Shown: positions 26,959 through 34,402 of the stretch, piece after piece | Layout: every line of letters begins with the position of its first letter | How positions within the stretch are numbered: the stretch's first letter is position 1 | Assembly: GCF_047468865.1 (NCBI RefSeq) | Contig: NZ_JBLGTV010000001.1 | Span: 434,001-498,000 of the forward strand | Reading direction: 5' to 3' | DNA from: Castellaniella hirudinis_A | GTDB taxonomy: Bacteria; Pseudomonadota; Gammaproteobacteria; Burkholderiales; Burkholderiaceae_B | Length of the DNA stretch: 64,000 bases | Notes under the pieces: model-generated | What the model saw: only the letters and a program-made list of their open reading frames with translations | Databases searched by the model: none | What the model was told of the DNA's origin: nothing | Position numbers and translations under genes: made by a program

Positions 26959-27566
26959 ACCGAGCCCCCCCAGGTCGCATACCGTCGCTGATGCGTGTAA
27001 ATAATGCGCTGTGGGTAGGCTCGGTTCTCGCGCCAGTTCGCAGCCGAGCGGCCTGCATTAACCTGCTCGACCGAACCGAACCACACCAACCGATCCAGCC
27101 CCTTACTGGATGCCAGTGCCTGGTCGCGGCTGATCCAGCCCAGCCCACCGTTATATGCAGATAAGGTCATTGCCCAGGCCTGACAGGCATCAGCTGCACG
27201 AACTCGTGCATATAGCCAGGCGTCATAGCGCACCAGGGCGCGCAATGCCCAGGACGGATTGAACGGATCATTGGCCGACAATTCTGGAAAAAGATCAGAG
27301 ATCCACCGCGCAGTCGCGGGCATAAATTGGGTCAACCCTGCAGCACCCGCCCGCGATACGACTTCAGGGCGCCAGGCAGATTCTTGATGCACCTGGGCGG
27401 CCAACAGAGCCACCGGCGCATTCAACCCCAGCACCGCCCGCGCATTGCGGGTCAGTTCGGCCCGATATGGCTGGGCGGCGGCAGGAACCTGGGCATAGAC
27501 TGGGCTGCACGATGCAATCAAGGCGGGCAGGAATGCTGCAATCCACACACGTTTGGATGGCAGCAT
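26949..27566 (-). CDS. endolysin: SLT-type lytic transglycosylase with signal peptide
   Basis: A 205-residue product. Start 27566 overlaps the holin stop (TGATG) and gives a clean signal peptide MLPSKRVWIAAFLPALIASC, which could also be a lipobox (LIASC). The soluple-lytic-transglycosylase domain shows catalytic Glu in VHQESAWRPEVVSRAGAAGLTQFMP (about residue 72) and the AYNGGLG motif near 145. It cleaves peptidoglycan glycan strands. The export signal means that access to the periplasm may not depend solely on the holin. Confidence 0.88.
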   Translation of the reverse strand: MLPSKRVWIAAFLPALIASCSPVYAQVPAAAQPYRAELTRNARAVLGLNAPVALLAAQVHQESAWRPEVVSRAGAAGLTQFMPATARWISDLFPELSANDPFNPSWALRALVRYDAWLYARVRAADACQAWAMTLSAYNGGLGWISRDQALASSKGLDRLVWFGSVEQVNAGRSAANWRENRAYPQRIIYTHQRRYATWGGSVCL

Positions 27567-27931
27567 CACAACCCCAACGCCACGCCCGTCACGACCCCCG
27601 CGACAATGATTGCCCGACGCAAGCAAGCCCAGATAAATACATTCATGTATTCCGTGACAATCGGAAAATCAACGTGGCTGACATTCGGACCACAGGGACC
27701 ACAACGCCAATCCTTGACCAGATAGCCATCGGGCCGGGCATAGGGAAACAAGGCCCGATCTAGCCAATAAGCCACCACAGCAGCCAGGCTGATCAAAGAC
27801 AGTTTGTATGCCACAACGGGCAACTGAACAGGGGAAATGGCTGCAATGGCCAGCAACAGAACAACAGCAAGCAGGATAAACGTCGTCATCCGGGGGAAAC
27901 GGCGGTGAACAGGGAGATTGTCGGGGGGCAT
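27566..27931 (-). CDS. putative holin
   Basis: A 121-residue protein with start MPPDNLPVHRRFPRMTTF at 27931 after TGGAG. It has two or three hydrophobic segments: FILLAVVLLLAIAAISPVQL, VAYKLSLISLAAVVAYWL, and near the C-terminus AIIVAGVVTGVALGL. The DRALFPYARPD segment after the second helix is shared by a holin family in Mu-like phages. It opens the lysis cassette behind late promoter 1 and is coupled to the transglycosylase by TGATG. Confidence 0.78.
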   Translation of the reverse strand: MPPDNLPVHRRFPRMTTFILLAVVLLLAIAAISPVQLPVVAYKLSLISLAAVVAYWLDRALFPYARPDGYLVKDWRCGPCGPNVSHVDFPIVTEYMNVFIWACLRRAIIVAGVVTGVALGL

Positions 27932-27975
27932 AAAAAACTCCAGGCTGAAGATAGGCATCAATAACAACGTAGGTT

Positions 27976-28023
27976 GTCATGATGACCGTCTTCAGCCTGG
28001 ATGTATTTTCCCCGAGGGGAAAA
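27976..28023 (-). promoter_or_regulatory. late promoter 1 (lysis/packaging operon) with dyad activator site
   Basis: TTTTCCCCGAGGGGAAAA at 28006-28023 is a perfect 8+8 inverted repeat. In the leftward direction it is followed by TACATC and, 19 bp beyond the dyad, by GTCATCATGAC (27976-27986). The dyad centre is about 33 bp from the centre of GTCATCATGAC. If that block is the -10 region the dyad lies near -43, the position of Mor sites in Mu. Identical spacing occurs at the protease promoter. The 28024-28190 interval upstream holds no convincing gene. Confidence 0.75.
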
Positions 28024-28193
28024 TTAGCCCGAAATGCGCGGACTTATCGGCTTACACCGTTATTATAAATATTGAAAGCAAAGCCAAAAGGGAAGCGTAA
28101 TGGGTAAGAGACCAATGGGAATCATCCGGGTAGATGATTCCAGTTTAACGGAAGCAGTGCGTACCACATACAGCGAACAAGTCGTTCTTGAAT

Positions 28194-28477
28194 TTATTCA
28201 GAAGAATCTTCACCGCCTAGCTCCAATCGCTGCGCCACGATTTGAGACCAATAGTCAGCGCGAGCCACATATGCTCGCTTCACTTCCGCGAGGCCCGCAG
28301 AATTGGGTGGTAATTTGGATGAAAACCGGATGGCACGCCCTGTCGCGGCGGCGGCTAAATCGGTCCAAATTAAGTTGAGTGTTTCAGGGTCGCGATGCGA
28401 GGTGATCAGTGCCGCCAATATCTCCGAATCAACCTCTGCTCAAACACTTTTTCCAAAGAAATTTCGGGTTCATCCAT
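28194..28477 (-). pseudogene. small phage gene apparently broken by a frameshift
   Basis: An ATG at 28477 with AAGGGA upstream begins MDEPEISLEKVFEQ and would stop at once in that frame, while the neighbouring frame continues with protein-like sequence (AEVDSEILAALITSHRDPET, then LNLIWTDLAAAATG and VKRAYVARADYWSQIV) to the stop at 28194. A -1 shift after GAG near 28438 would join them into about 93 residues. This is either an inactivating indel or a sequencing error. It is downstream of the two lipoprotein genes. Function unknown. Confidence 0.42.
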
Positions 28478-28530
28478 GAAATTTTCCCTTTTTAAATTTG
28501 TTTGGTAGGGCCGCATGTACCCGCATTACA

Positions 28531-28935
28531 TCAGGGATAACTTCCAAGCCCCTGCAACCCCGTAGCCGGGTCCACCGTTTCATTGCCTTTATTGCAGCCC
28601 CGCCGCACCTGCGTATCCTGCAACTGCGCCAGCCGCCGATTCGCTGCCTCCATGGCCGCTGATTTTTCCATCACATTGCCCATGCCAAAATCCCCCAGGA
28701 ACGACAGGACAGACCGGCCATCAAACTGGCTTTCCTTCTCCACATGGGCCAGATACCCATGGACTTTGGCTGTCTCCAGTTCCATTTCCCGGCACGTCAT
28801 CGTTTGGCGCTCGTAATCGGTCAGCTCGCCTTGGCGGCCATAATTCTTCGTGGCGCAGCCGGTCAAAAATAACGTCGTCATCAACGCGCCCAAGGCGAGA
28901 AGTTTTCGGTTGCCATTTACTCTGCAAAGATGCAT
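28531..28935 (-). CDS. phage lipoprotein (moron candidate)
   Basis: A 134-residue protein with a lipoprotein signal (KLLALGALMTTLFLTGCATK, lipobox FLTGC). The mature part has a helical stretch (GELTDYERQTMTCREMELET, EKSAAMEAANRRLAQLQDTQ) and a glycine-rich central segment. It lies downstream of the repressor and another lipoprotein gene on the same strand, so it may be made in the lysogen. No family recognised. Membrane-anchored products in such positions often alter the host surface. Confidence 0.7.
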   Translation of the reverse strand: MHLCRVNGNRKLLALGALMTTLFLTGCATKNYGRQGELTDYERQTMTCREMELETAKVHGYLAHVEKESQFDGRSVLSFLGDFGMGNVMEKSAAMEAANRRLAQLQDTQVRRGCNKGNETVDPATGLQGLGSYP

Positions 28936-28962
28936 ACAAATCCCTTGTTTTTTTGTTTGCTG

Positions 28963-29295
28963 TTAATTTGTCACCCCAGGCATGACCTGGGTGCTGTTGG
29001 CTCGAACGAAGATACCGTTCGCATCAAACAAAAGGTGCGCGGTTTTCCCCTGACTGGTGGTGCTCATAAATTGAGACTGCGCCTTGATATATGTCCAACC
29101 TAATATCTTGCTTCCATCGCCTAGATTCGTAACGGAAACAGGGCTGGCCCCCATAAGACGCACGGCATCATCAACAGTGGATACGCCCGGCACCAGCACC
29201 TGAACAGCTTCCATATTGAAATCCTGACCGCTCGTGGCCGTTGCGCAGCCAGCCAAGCTCAATAGCAATATGGCTGGGAAAAATAGGGATTTCAT
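28963..29295 (-). CDS. BamE/SmpA-like lipoprotein downstream of repressor
   Basis: Start MKSLFFPAILLLSLAGCATA (110 residues) gives a good lipobox LAGC; an ATG at 29322 that overlaps the repressor stop (ATGA) would add nine residues and suggests co-translation. The mature part (VQVLVPGVSTVDDAVRLMG, then ILGWTYIKAQ and KTAHLLFDANGIFVRANS) has the two-helix/three-strand pattern of BamE/SmpA-type folds (inference). It may be a surface modification gene expressed with the repressor. Confidence 0.7.
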   Translation of the reverse strand: MKSLFFPAILLLSLAGCATATSGQDFNMEAVQVLVPGVSTVDDAVRLMGASPVSVTNLGDGSKILGWTYIKAQSQFMSTTSQGKTAHLLFDANGIFVRANSTQVMPGVTN

Positions 29296-29318
29296 GATTG
29301 ATCTCATATCACCAAAAC

Positions 29319-29738
29319 TCATCGTTTGCGGCCACCTTGGGCCACGTCGCGTTGCGATGCCACAAAGGCGGCGTCGCGGATGAACCGCCGCCGATCAGGC
29401 GATGTGTGACGGTAGTTGTCCAACAACATTTCTTCATCACGGCTGAGGGGTCTGGGGGCGGCTTGTGTCGGCAAACCCGTCGTTAACGACGGGTTTGGTG
29501 TCGGCTGCTTGTCGCTATCCAAATCGTGCGACGTCGCACGATTTGACCGTTTGCCAGTTAATACATAGAGAACATCTACCCCGACCTTTGCGAGTTCCGC
29601 CAATTGCACGGCTGTTGGCGAAGACACTCCCTTCTCCCAATCGATCAGAGTCCTCTTCTTAGATCCGGCAATTTCCGCGAAAGCAGGCTGCGCGTAGCCA
29701 AGCCTCTCACGCTCCTCTCTTAAGCGCATACCAATCAT
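29319..29738 (-). CDS. XRE-family repressor (lysogeny regulator)
   Basis: The start ATG at 29738 gives MIGMRLREERERLGYAQPAF (139 residues); a GTG at 29750 would add four. The N-terminal helix-turn-helix (GYAQPAFAEIAGSKKRTLIDWEKG, then PTAVQLAELAKVGVDVLYVLTG) is typical of phage XRE repressors. The C-terminal part is short, with a polar linker and helix (SRDEEMLLDNYRHTSPDRRRF) and lacks a visible LexA-type protease domain, so induction is probably not by RecA-mediated cleavage. It faces the early operon across two operator-like dyads. Confidence 0.85.
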   Translation of the reverse strand: MIGMRLREERERLGYAQPAFAEIAGSKKRTLIDWEKGVSSPTAVQLAELAKVGVDVLYVLTGKRSNRATSHDLDSDKQPTPNPSLTTGLPTQAAPRPLSRDEEMLLDNYRHTSPDRRRFIRDAAFVASQRDVAQGGRKR

Positions 29739-29783
29739 GCAAATTTTCACACCATTCGATTGACTGGTGCAAATTTTTGCACC
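29736..29783. promoter_or_regulatory. repressor operator pair in the divergent switch region
   Basis: GGTGCAAATTTTTGCACC at 29766-29783 is a perfect 8-bp inverted repeat. A second copy, matching at 14 of 18 bases, lies at 29736-29753, exactly 30 bp away and overlapping the repressor start codon. Two sites on one helix face fit cooperative repressor binding. The remainder of the region to 29870 leads to AAAGGAG before the rightward gene. Confidence 0.6.
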
Positions 29784-29870
29784 ATAATTACTACATACCA
29801 GTTATTACCACCACGGCCTAGTTCTTACGTTCCAGCGTAGACCAGGCCACCCAAACAAAGGAGTTCCTCC

Positions 29871-30131
29871 ATGAAATTGCGCACGATCGAGGAGGTGCGA
29901 GCCGAGTTTCAGGCCAGCGGCACCTCCATTTCTCAATGGGCCGTCGCCAACGGATTTTCCCCCATCTCTGTGTACCACATCCTGCATGGTCGCCGCCAAG
30001 GCGTGCGCGGCGAATCGCACAACATTGCCGTGAAACTGGGCCTGAAAGAAGGTGTCATCAGCCGCCAACCAAGCCGGGTTTCGGATGTGCCCCGCCGCCG
30101 TACTTCAACCATTGCCTCTGCTGGAGTGTAA
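29871..30131 (+). CDS. BcepMu gp16-family DNA-binding protein (Ner-like)
   Basis: An 86-residue protein, MKLRTIEEVRAEFQASGTSI then SQWAVANGFSPISVYHILHG, which matches the BcepMu gp16 family of small helix-turn-helix proteins. AAAGGAG lies upstream. As the first gene of the early operon it holds the place of Mu Ner, which down-regulates early and repressor transcription. Function by position and family. Confidence 0.8.
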   Translation: MKLRTIEEVRAEFQASGTSISQWAVANGFSPISVYHILHGRRQGVRGESHNIAVKLGLKEGVISRQPSRVSDVPRRRTSTIASAGV

Positions 30132-30136
30132 CAGTC

Positions 30137-30469
30137 ATGTCACGAATTGATCTCAACAAAATCTCCGACGACACCTTACTGGCTGCAGCCGACCTAGTTC
30201 GCCAAGCGACTCGGCCAGATGGCACGCGCACGATGTCGATGCGGTCTGCTGTCTTCGTGGTGCAAAAAGTCGTCCAGCAGTGGGCCGCCTCGCAAACGGC
30301 CTACGAAGCAGCGCAGCAGGCCGCATCTGATCCAGAAACCCGGCAGCTTATTTCAGACCTCGGCGCACTGGATGCTTTTCATCGACGGGGATACTCGATA
30401 GCCAGCTGCGCGTTCCCTCCTGGCGTTGGCGCAATTCGTCATACAGATATGGCGGCGCATGTTGCGTGA
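30137..30469 (+). CDS. small early phage protein, unknown
   Basis: A 110-residue product starting MSRIDLNKISDDTLLAAADLV, largely helical (VFVVQKVVQQWAASQTAYEAAQ). It starts 5 bp after the Ner-like gene. The final third overlaps a gene on the opposite strand by 122 bp, and its codons there look less natural, so the true 3' end might be altered. No family recognised. Confidence 0.55.
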   Translation: MSRIDLNKISDDTLLAAADLVRQATRPDGTRTMSMRSAVFVVQKVVQQWAASQTAYEAAQQAASDPETRQLISDLGALDAFHRRGYSIASCAFPPGVGAIRHTDMAAHVA

Positions 30470-30641
30470 ACGTTTGGAGAACTTCCATGATTTCATCGTT
30501 CGTAGCCAACCCTCGGTGCTTTATGAAATACAGCAGGGTTTTGCTTAAATTCAGCGCCTCCAAGGTATCCACCAGCGGCAATAGCCGGGGGGATTCATGC
30601 AGTTCACGAAAATTTCCTGCGCCATCTTTTACCAGTTCCAT
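30348..30641 (-). CDS. counter-oriented small gene inside early region
   Basis: A 97-residue protein (MELVKDGAGNFRELHESPRL, LNLSKTLLYFIKHRGLATND, VLQTFTQHAPPYLYDEL) reading against the early operon. Its start has a strong ACGGAGGAACCC ribosome site, much better than chance. It is convergent with the preceding rightward gene and overlaps it. The 120-bp gap 30642-30761 must hold its promoter. No family recognised; the orientation suggests expression in the lysogen. Confidence 0.65.
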   Translation of the reverse strand: MELVKDGAGNFRELHESPRLLPLVDTLEALNLSKTLLYFIKHRGLATNDEIMEVLQTFTQHAPPYLYDELRQRQEGTRSWLSSIPVDEKHPVRRGLK

Positions 30642-30761
30642 GGGTTCCTCCGTTGTGGTTGGTGAGAAACACTGTATCGCAAAAAATCACGGATTCCTGG
30701 ATTCCAAAAAAGCGTTTTTTCGGACGCGTCCCGGCACCAGCACCGGGATGGGGGTCTGAAC
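30642..30761. promoter_or_regulatory. bidirectional upstream region of counter-oriented gene
   Basis: This 120-bp interval separates a leftward gene from the rest of the rightward early operon. It contains a direct repeat GGATTCC (30691 and 30699, 8 bp apart) and an A6-GCG-T6 near-palindrome (30706-30720). No convincing -35/-10 pair was fixed. Possible operator sites. Confidence 0.35.
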
Positions 30762-31238
30762 ATGGCACGCAATTGGAAACGGGTCTACCCGAACTCCATT
30801 ACCGAGGCCCTGCGTTTGTGTAAAGACCACGCCTTTGAACGCAAGCGGCTGTCGGTCGAGCGCATCGCCGAACTGCTCGGCGTCAGCGCGGATGTCCTTT
30901 ACAAATGGTTATCGACCGGACGAATGCCCGCCAGTGTCATCCCTGGATACGAGCACGCCTGCGGCATTGCCTTGGCATCGCGCTACCTGGCTACCAGCAG
31001 TGGCCGACTGGTTATCGATATGCCCAGGGGCAAGACGCCAGACGCAGCATCCCTACAAGACTTGCAGATGGCTTTGCATGGAGCCGTCGGGGCATTGCTG
31101 GACTACTACAACCTGGGAGCCGACACCGGACGGACTGCCGCCGCCGTCATGGCGGGGCTAGAACAGCTGGCCTATCACCACAACAACGTCCAGCAGGCCG
31201 ATGCGCCCACGCTAGACCTTTGGGAGCACGAATCATGA
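30762..31238 (+). CDS. early phage DNA-binding protein
   Basis: A 158-residue protein. Residues 25-60 (RKRLSVERIAELLGVSADVL, then YKWLSTGRMPASVIPGYEHA) form a helix-turn-helix like those of phage regulatory proteins with a MerR/Cro-type turn. The rest is helical. Coupled by ATGA overlap to the next gene. Similar proteins are found in early regions of B3-like transposable phages. Probably a transcription factor. Confidence 0.65.
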   Translation: MARNWKRVYPNSITEALRLCKDHAFERKRLSVERIAELLGVSADVLYKWLSTGRMPASVIPGYEHACGIALASRYLATSSGRLVIDMPRGKTPDAASLQDLQMALHGAVGALLDYYNLGADTGRTAAAVMAGLEQLAYHHNNVQQADAPTLDLWEHES

Positions 31239-31447
31239 GCCAAATCACCGTGCAATTGACGCGCACACCCGGCCTCCGGCCACAGCCCGTGATCTGCCTG
31301 AACGGCGAGCCGTTTTACGAAGCCGAATTCAGCCCAGCCCGCGCCCGACGCATTGCCGCACTACTGATCCAGCTGGCTGATAGTGCCGAGCTGGTAGACG
31401 TTTCCGACCCCCGCTGGTGGCCAGAATCCCAGGTGGTGGAGGCATGA
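31235..31447 (+). CDS. small early phage protein
   Basis: A 70-residue protein (MSQITVQLTRTPGLRPQPVI, then FSPARARRIAALLIQLADSA). It is bounded by ATGA overlaps at both ends, strong evidence for a real gene. Mixed strand/helix pattern, no family recognised. Confidence 0.65.
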   Translation: MSQITVQLTRTPGLRPQPVICLNGEPFYEAEFSPARARRIAALLIQLADSAELVDVSDPRWWPESQVVEA

Positions 31448-31749
31448 GCACCCCGACCACCATAGCCAGCGCATTGAAGGTCTTGGCCGTGTGGGAAGCC
31501 CTGAAGGGCCACACGCTGACCGGCCTGTCGAACACTGAAATCGCCGCTGCCACGGGCCAGTCGGCCCCCAATGTCAGTCGGGCGTTGGCCACCCTGGCCG
31601 AGGGCGGCTACGTCACCCGTTACGAGTCGGGCCGCTATGCCCATAGCGTCAAGACGCTGCAGATTGCCCAGGCTCATGCCAATCACATGCATCAATTTCG
31701 CGCCCGAGCGGCTGAACTCGACCAGCGCATCGCCGCAGGCGCCAACTGA
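31444..31749 (+). CDS. IclR/MarR-like winged-helix early regulator
   Basis: A 101-residue protein with start at the ATGA overlap 31444. The core (SALKVLAVWEALKGHTLTGL, then NTEIAAATGQSAPNVSRALA and TLAEGGYVTRYESGRY) is a winged helix of the IclR N-terminal type without the effector domain. It probably acts as a small DNA-binding regulator in the early phase. Confidence 0.75.
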   Translation: MSTPTTIASALKVLAVWEALKGHTLTGLSNTEIAAATGQSAPNVSRALATLAEGGYVTRYESGRYAHSVKTLQIAQAHANHMHQFRARAAELDQRIAAGAN

Positions 31750-31762
31750 ATGAGGATTTTCG

Positions 31763-32611
31763 ATGTCTCTTAAAACCATTTCAGCCCCCCAGGCCCCTGG
31801 CTCAGAGGATGCGCACCAAATCGACGCGGTGCAGCACGCCGAGGTTGAACGCATGGCCGTCATCCTGCGGCAATTCGGGGACGGCGTGCCGTTTGAACCC
31901 TATCGCTACGAGATGATCATCCGTGACCATCTGTCCCGGTCCGCCGAAGCCATGCTGGCGGCGGGCCGGGCATTGATTGTGGCCCGGGAATCGCTGGCAC
32001 ACGGTGATTGGATGCCTTTCATTGAGCGCATCGGCCTGGAAGAAAGTTTGGCACGGCGCATGATGCAGGCCGCGTACAAGTTTTGTGATGACAAAACGGT
32101 CAAATTGGTGCAGGCGGCAGGCAATAAGTCCAAGCTCTTTGAACTGCTGGTTCTGGACGATGATGAAATCCAGGAGCTGACTGATGGCGGCACTGTCGCG
32201 GGCCTGGAAATCGACGATATCAAACGCAAGGGCGTGCGGGAATTACGGGCGGCCCTGCGCGATGCCTTAGAAGAAAAAAAGGCCAGCGAAAAGTTGCTGG
32301 CCGATAAAAACGAAAAAATCGACGCGCTGCAGACCAATCTGGAAAAGACCAAAAACCGGATTGCCGCCGGAACGGTGGAGGAACAAACCATCGAAGCCAC
32401 CAACGACGTGGCCGGTATCTGCCTGCGCCTGATGGCCGACATCATGACGCCCATGCGCGAGTCGATCAGCCGCCTGCTGGAACTGCAGCCGGGGGCCGGG
32501 GCGGTCGTGACCGGTCACATCGCCCAAATCCAACAAGCGTTGGACGAAGTCAGCACCGAATTCCTGCTGGGTCAGGTTGTAGCCAATACACCGGACTGGG
32601 CACAGGAATGA
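31763..32611 (+). CDS. DUF3102-like early phage protein
   Basis: A 282-residue protein. Residues of about 45-100 (IIRDHLSRSAEAMLAAGRAL, then ARESLAHGDWMPFIERIGLE) match the DUF3102 pattern. A charged coiled coil follows (RDALEEKKASEKLLADKNEK). It sits directly before the transposase. DUF3102 proteins are frequent in mobile elements next to DDE transposases; role unknown. Confidence 0.75.
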   Translation: MSLKTISAPQAPGSEDAHQIDAVQHAEVERMAVILRQFGDGVPFEPYRYEMIIRDHLSRSAEAMLAAGRALIVARESLAHGDWMPFIERIGLEESLARRMMQAAYKFCDDKTVKLVQAAGNKSKLFELLVLDDDEIQELTDGGTVAGLEIDDIKRKGVRELRAALRDALEEKKASEKLLADKNEKIDALQTNLEKTKNRIAAGTVEEQTIEATNDVAGICLRLMADIMTPMRESISRLLELQPGAGAVVTGHIAQIQQALDEVSTEFLLGQVVANTPDWAQE

Positions 32612-32615
32612 GGCT

Positions 32616-34394
32616 ATGCAAGGGGCGATCAACCAGCAACTTTATGAATATGCGGTGCGCTGGCAACAGGCGGGGCATGGCCACAAGGGCCGGGTCATCG
32701 ACGAAGCCGCACTGAACCTGGGCCTGTCACGGGCCACCTTACATCGGGAGTTCAAAAACATGGTTTTCACCAAACGACGCAAGCGCCGCAGTGATGCGGG
32801 CACCAGCGCCCTGACTCAGGCCGAAGCGGCCACCATCTGCGCGGTGGTGCTGGAACACATGCGTAAAAACGGCAAACGCATCAAGGCGTTTGCGCAGGCC
32901 GTGGACGAATGCCGCGCCTTGAAATTGATCCAGGCGGAACGCATCCACCCGACGACCGGCGAGGTCACCAGTCTATCGACCAGCGCGGTGATTGCGGGCC
33001 TGCGCCTGTACCACATGCACCCGGACCAGGTTTTGCGGGCCAAACCAGCGATCAGCATGTCCAGCAAGCACCCGAACCACTGCTGGCAGATCGACGCATC
33101 GCGCTGCATCATGTTTTTTCTGCCACCCGAGCAACGTACCGGCAGAGACAACGGCCTGCGCTTTGCCGATGACGAAGCCCAGTTCTATAAGAACAAGCCC
33201 GAAAACCAGATCAAGGCCATCCGGCAGGCGTTGTGGCGTTATGTGGTGACGGATCATCGCAGTGGCTGGGTGTTTGTCGATTATGTGACCCAGGGCGAAA
33301 CGTCAACCAACCTGATCCATTGTTTTATTGAAGCCATGGTTCAGCGGGCCGGTGAGGCCATGCACGGGGTGCCCAACATCATCATGCTGGACCCGGGCAG
33401 CGCCAACACCAGCGCCGCATTCAAAAACCTGTGCCAGCAGCTGCAAATCCGCTTGCAGGTGAATGCAGTCGGCCAGCCACGGGCCAAGGGGCAGGTGGAA
33501 AAAAGCCAGGATATTGTGGAGCGCAACTTTGAAGCGGCGCTGCGCACGCTGCAGCCTGAGCAAGTCAAGACACTGGAACAAATCCGGGCCTTGGCCGCGC
33601 GGTGGCGCAGGAGCTTTAACGGCACTGCAGTCATGCGCCGCCACGGGATGACCCGCGACGCCGCCTGGCTGCACATTACCAGCGATCAGCTGATAGAAGC
33701 GCCGGATGCGGAATTGATGGCCCAGGCCGCCAACACAGCACCCGTGAGCCGTGTGGTGGATGATTTTCTGCGCATCAGCTTTATGGGCCGGGAGTACGAC
33801 GTGGCGCAGGTGCCCGGGGTCTGCAATGGGGAAAAGCTGCTGATCTGCCGCAACGTCATGGTCAAAGACGGGGCATTGGCCTTGGTGCCGGGGGCCGATG
33901 GCCACGACGAATACCACGTGCTGCCCGAAGTCATTCGAGACGAATTTGGCCAGGTCGGGCCTGTGATCGGCGAAGCATACGCCAGCCATGCCGACACCCC
34001 GGCCCAAAAAGCGGCAAAAACCGTTGAGTTGACAGCCATGGATGCCGAAACGCTGGACGAAGCGGCCGCTAAACGCAAGGCTAAGAGCGCATTCTTGGGC
34101 GGCCGGTACGACCCGTTCGTACTGATTGACCGACCCGTGCCACAGCCCATACCCAAATCGGGGACGGAACACGCCATGAGCCACGCCGCCAGCCAAGTTG
34201 TGCTGCCGCCCATGACTCATATTCAAGTGGCCAAGGCGCTGCGCGGCAAGTTTGAAGCCTGGGGGGCCCGGCACTACCAGTGGCTGCTTGAACGGTACCC
34301 GGATGGAGTGCCTGCGGATCAGCTGGATACCGTTGAAGCGGCCTTGCGGCAGGCGACGGCCCCGCGTGTTTTGCCCATGACCCGGGTGGCGTAG
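32616..34394 (+). CDS. phage transposase, MuA-like DDE recombinase
   Basis: A 592-residue transposase. N-terminal DNA-binding domains (YEYAVRWQQAGHGHKGRVID and a helix-turn-helix LGLSRATLHREFKN) are followed by the rve catalytic core: Asp in CWQIDASR (about residue 157), Asp in IIMLDPGSANTS (about 257) and Glu in KGQVEKSQDIVER (about 294). The beta-barrel Mu-C domain is present after (FLRISFMGREYDVAQVPG). It binds phage ends and drives replicative transposition with the adjacent ATPase. The gene lies between a DUF3102 gene and the MuB-like gene. Confidence 0.93.
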   Translation: MQGAINQQLYEYAVRWQQAGHGHKGRVIDEAALNLGLSRATLHREFKNMVFTKRRKRRSDAGTSALTQAEAATICAVVLEHMRKNGKRIKAFAQAVDECRALKLIQAERIHPTTGEVTSLSTSAVIAGLRLYHMHPDQVLRAKPAISMSSKHPNHCWQIDASRCIMFFLPPEQRTGRDNGLRFADDEAQFYKNKPENQIKAIRQALWRYVVTDHRSGWVFVDYVTQGETSTNLIHCFIEAMVQRAGEAMHGVPNIIMLDPGSANTSAAFKNLCQQLQIRLQVNAVGQPRAKGQVEKSQDIVERNFEAALRTLQPEQVKTLEQIRALAARWRRSFNGTAVMRRHGMTRDAAWLHITSDQLIEAPDAELMAQAANTAPVSRVVDDFLRISFMGREYDVAQVPGVCNGEKLLICRNVMVKDGALALVPGADGHDEYHVLPEVIRDEFGQVGPVIGEAYASHADTPAQKAAKTVELTAMDAETLDEAAAKRKAKSAFLGGRYDPFVLIDRPVPQPIPKSGTEHAMSHAASQVVLPPMTHIQVAKALRGKFEAWGARHYQWLLERYPDGVPADQLDTVEAALRQATAPRVLPMTRVA

Positions 34395-34402
34395 GGGGCG
34401 CC

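Noticed and set aside
28100..28378. Rightward 92-codon frame with a fair ribosome site opposite the late unit
   Set aside because: Its second half is the antisense of more protein-like leftward sequence, composition is odd (RGPQNW, SRRRLNRSK), and the direction contradicts the neighbourhood.
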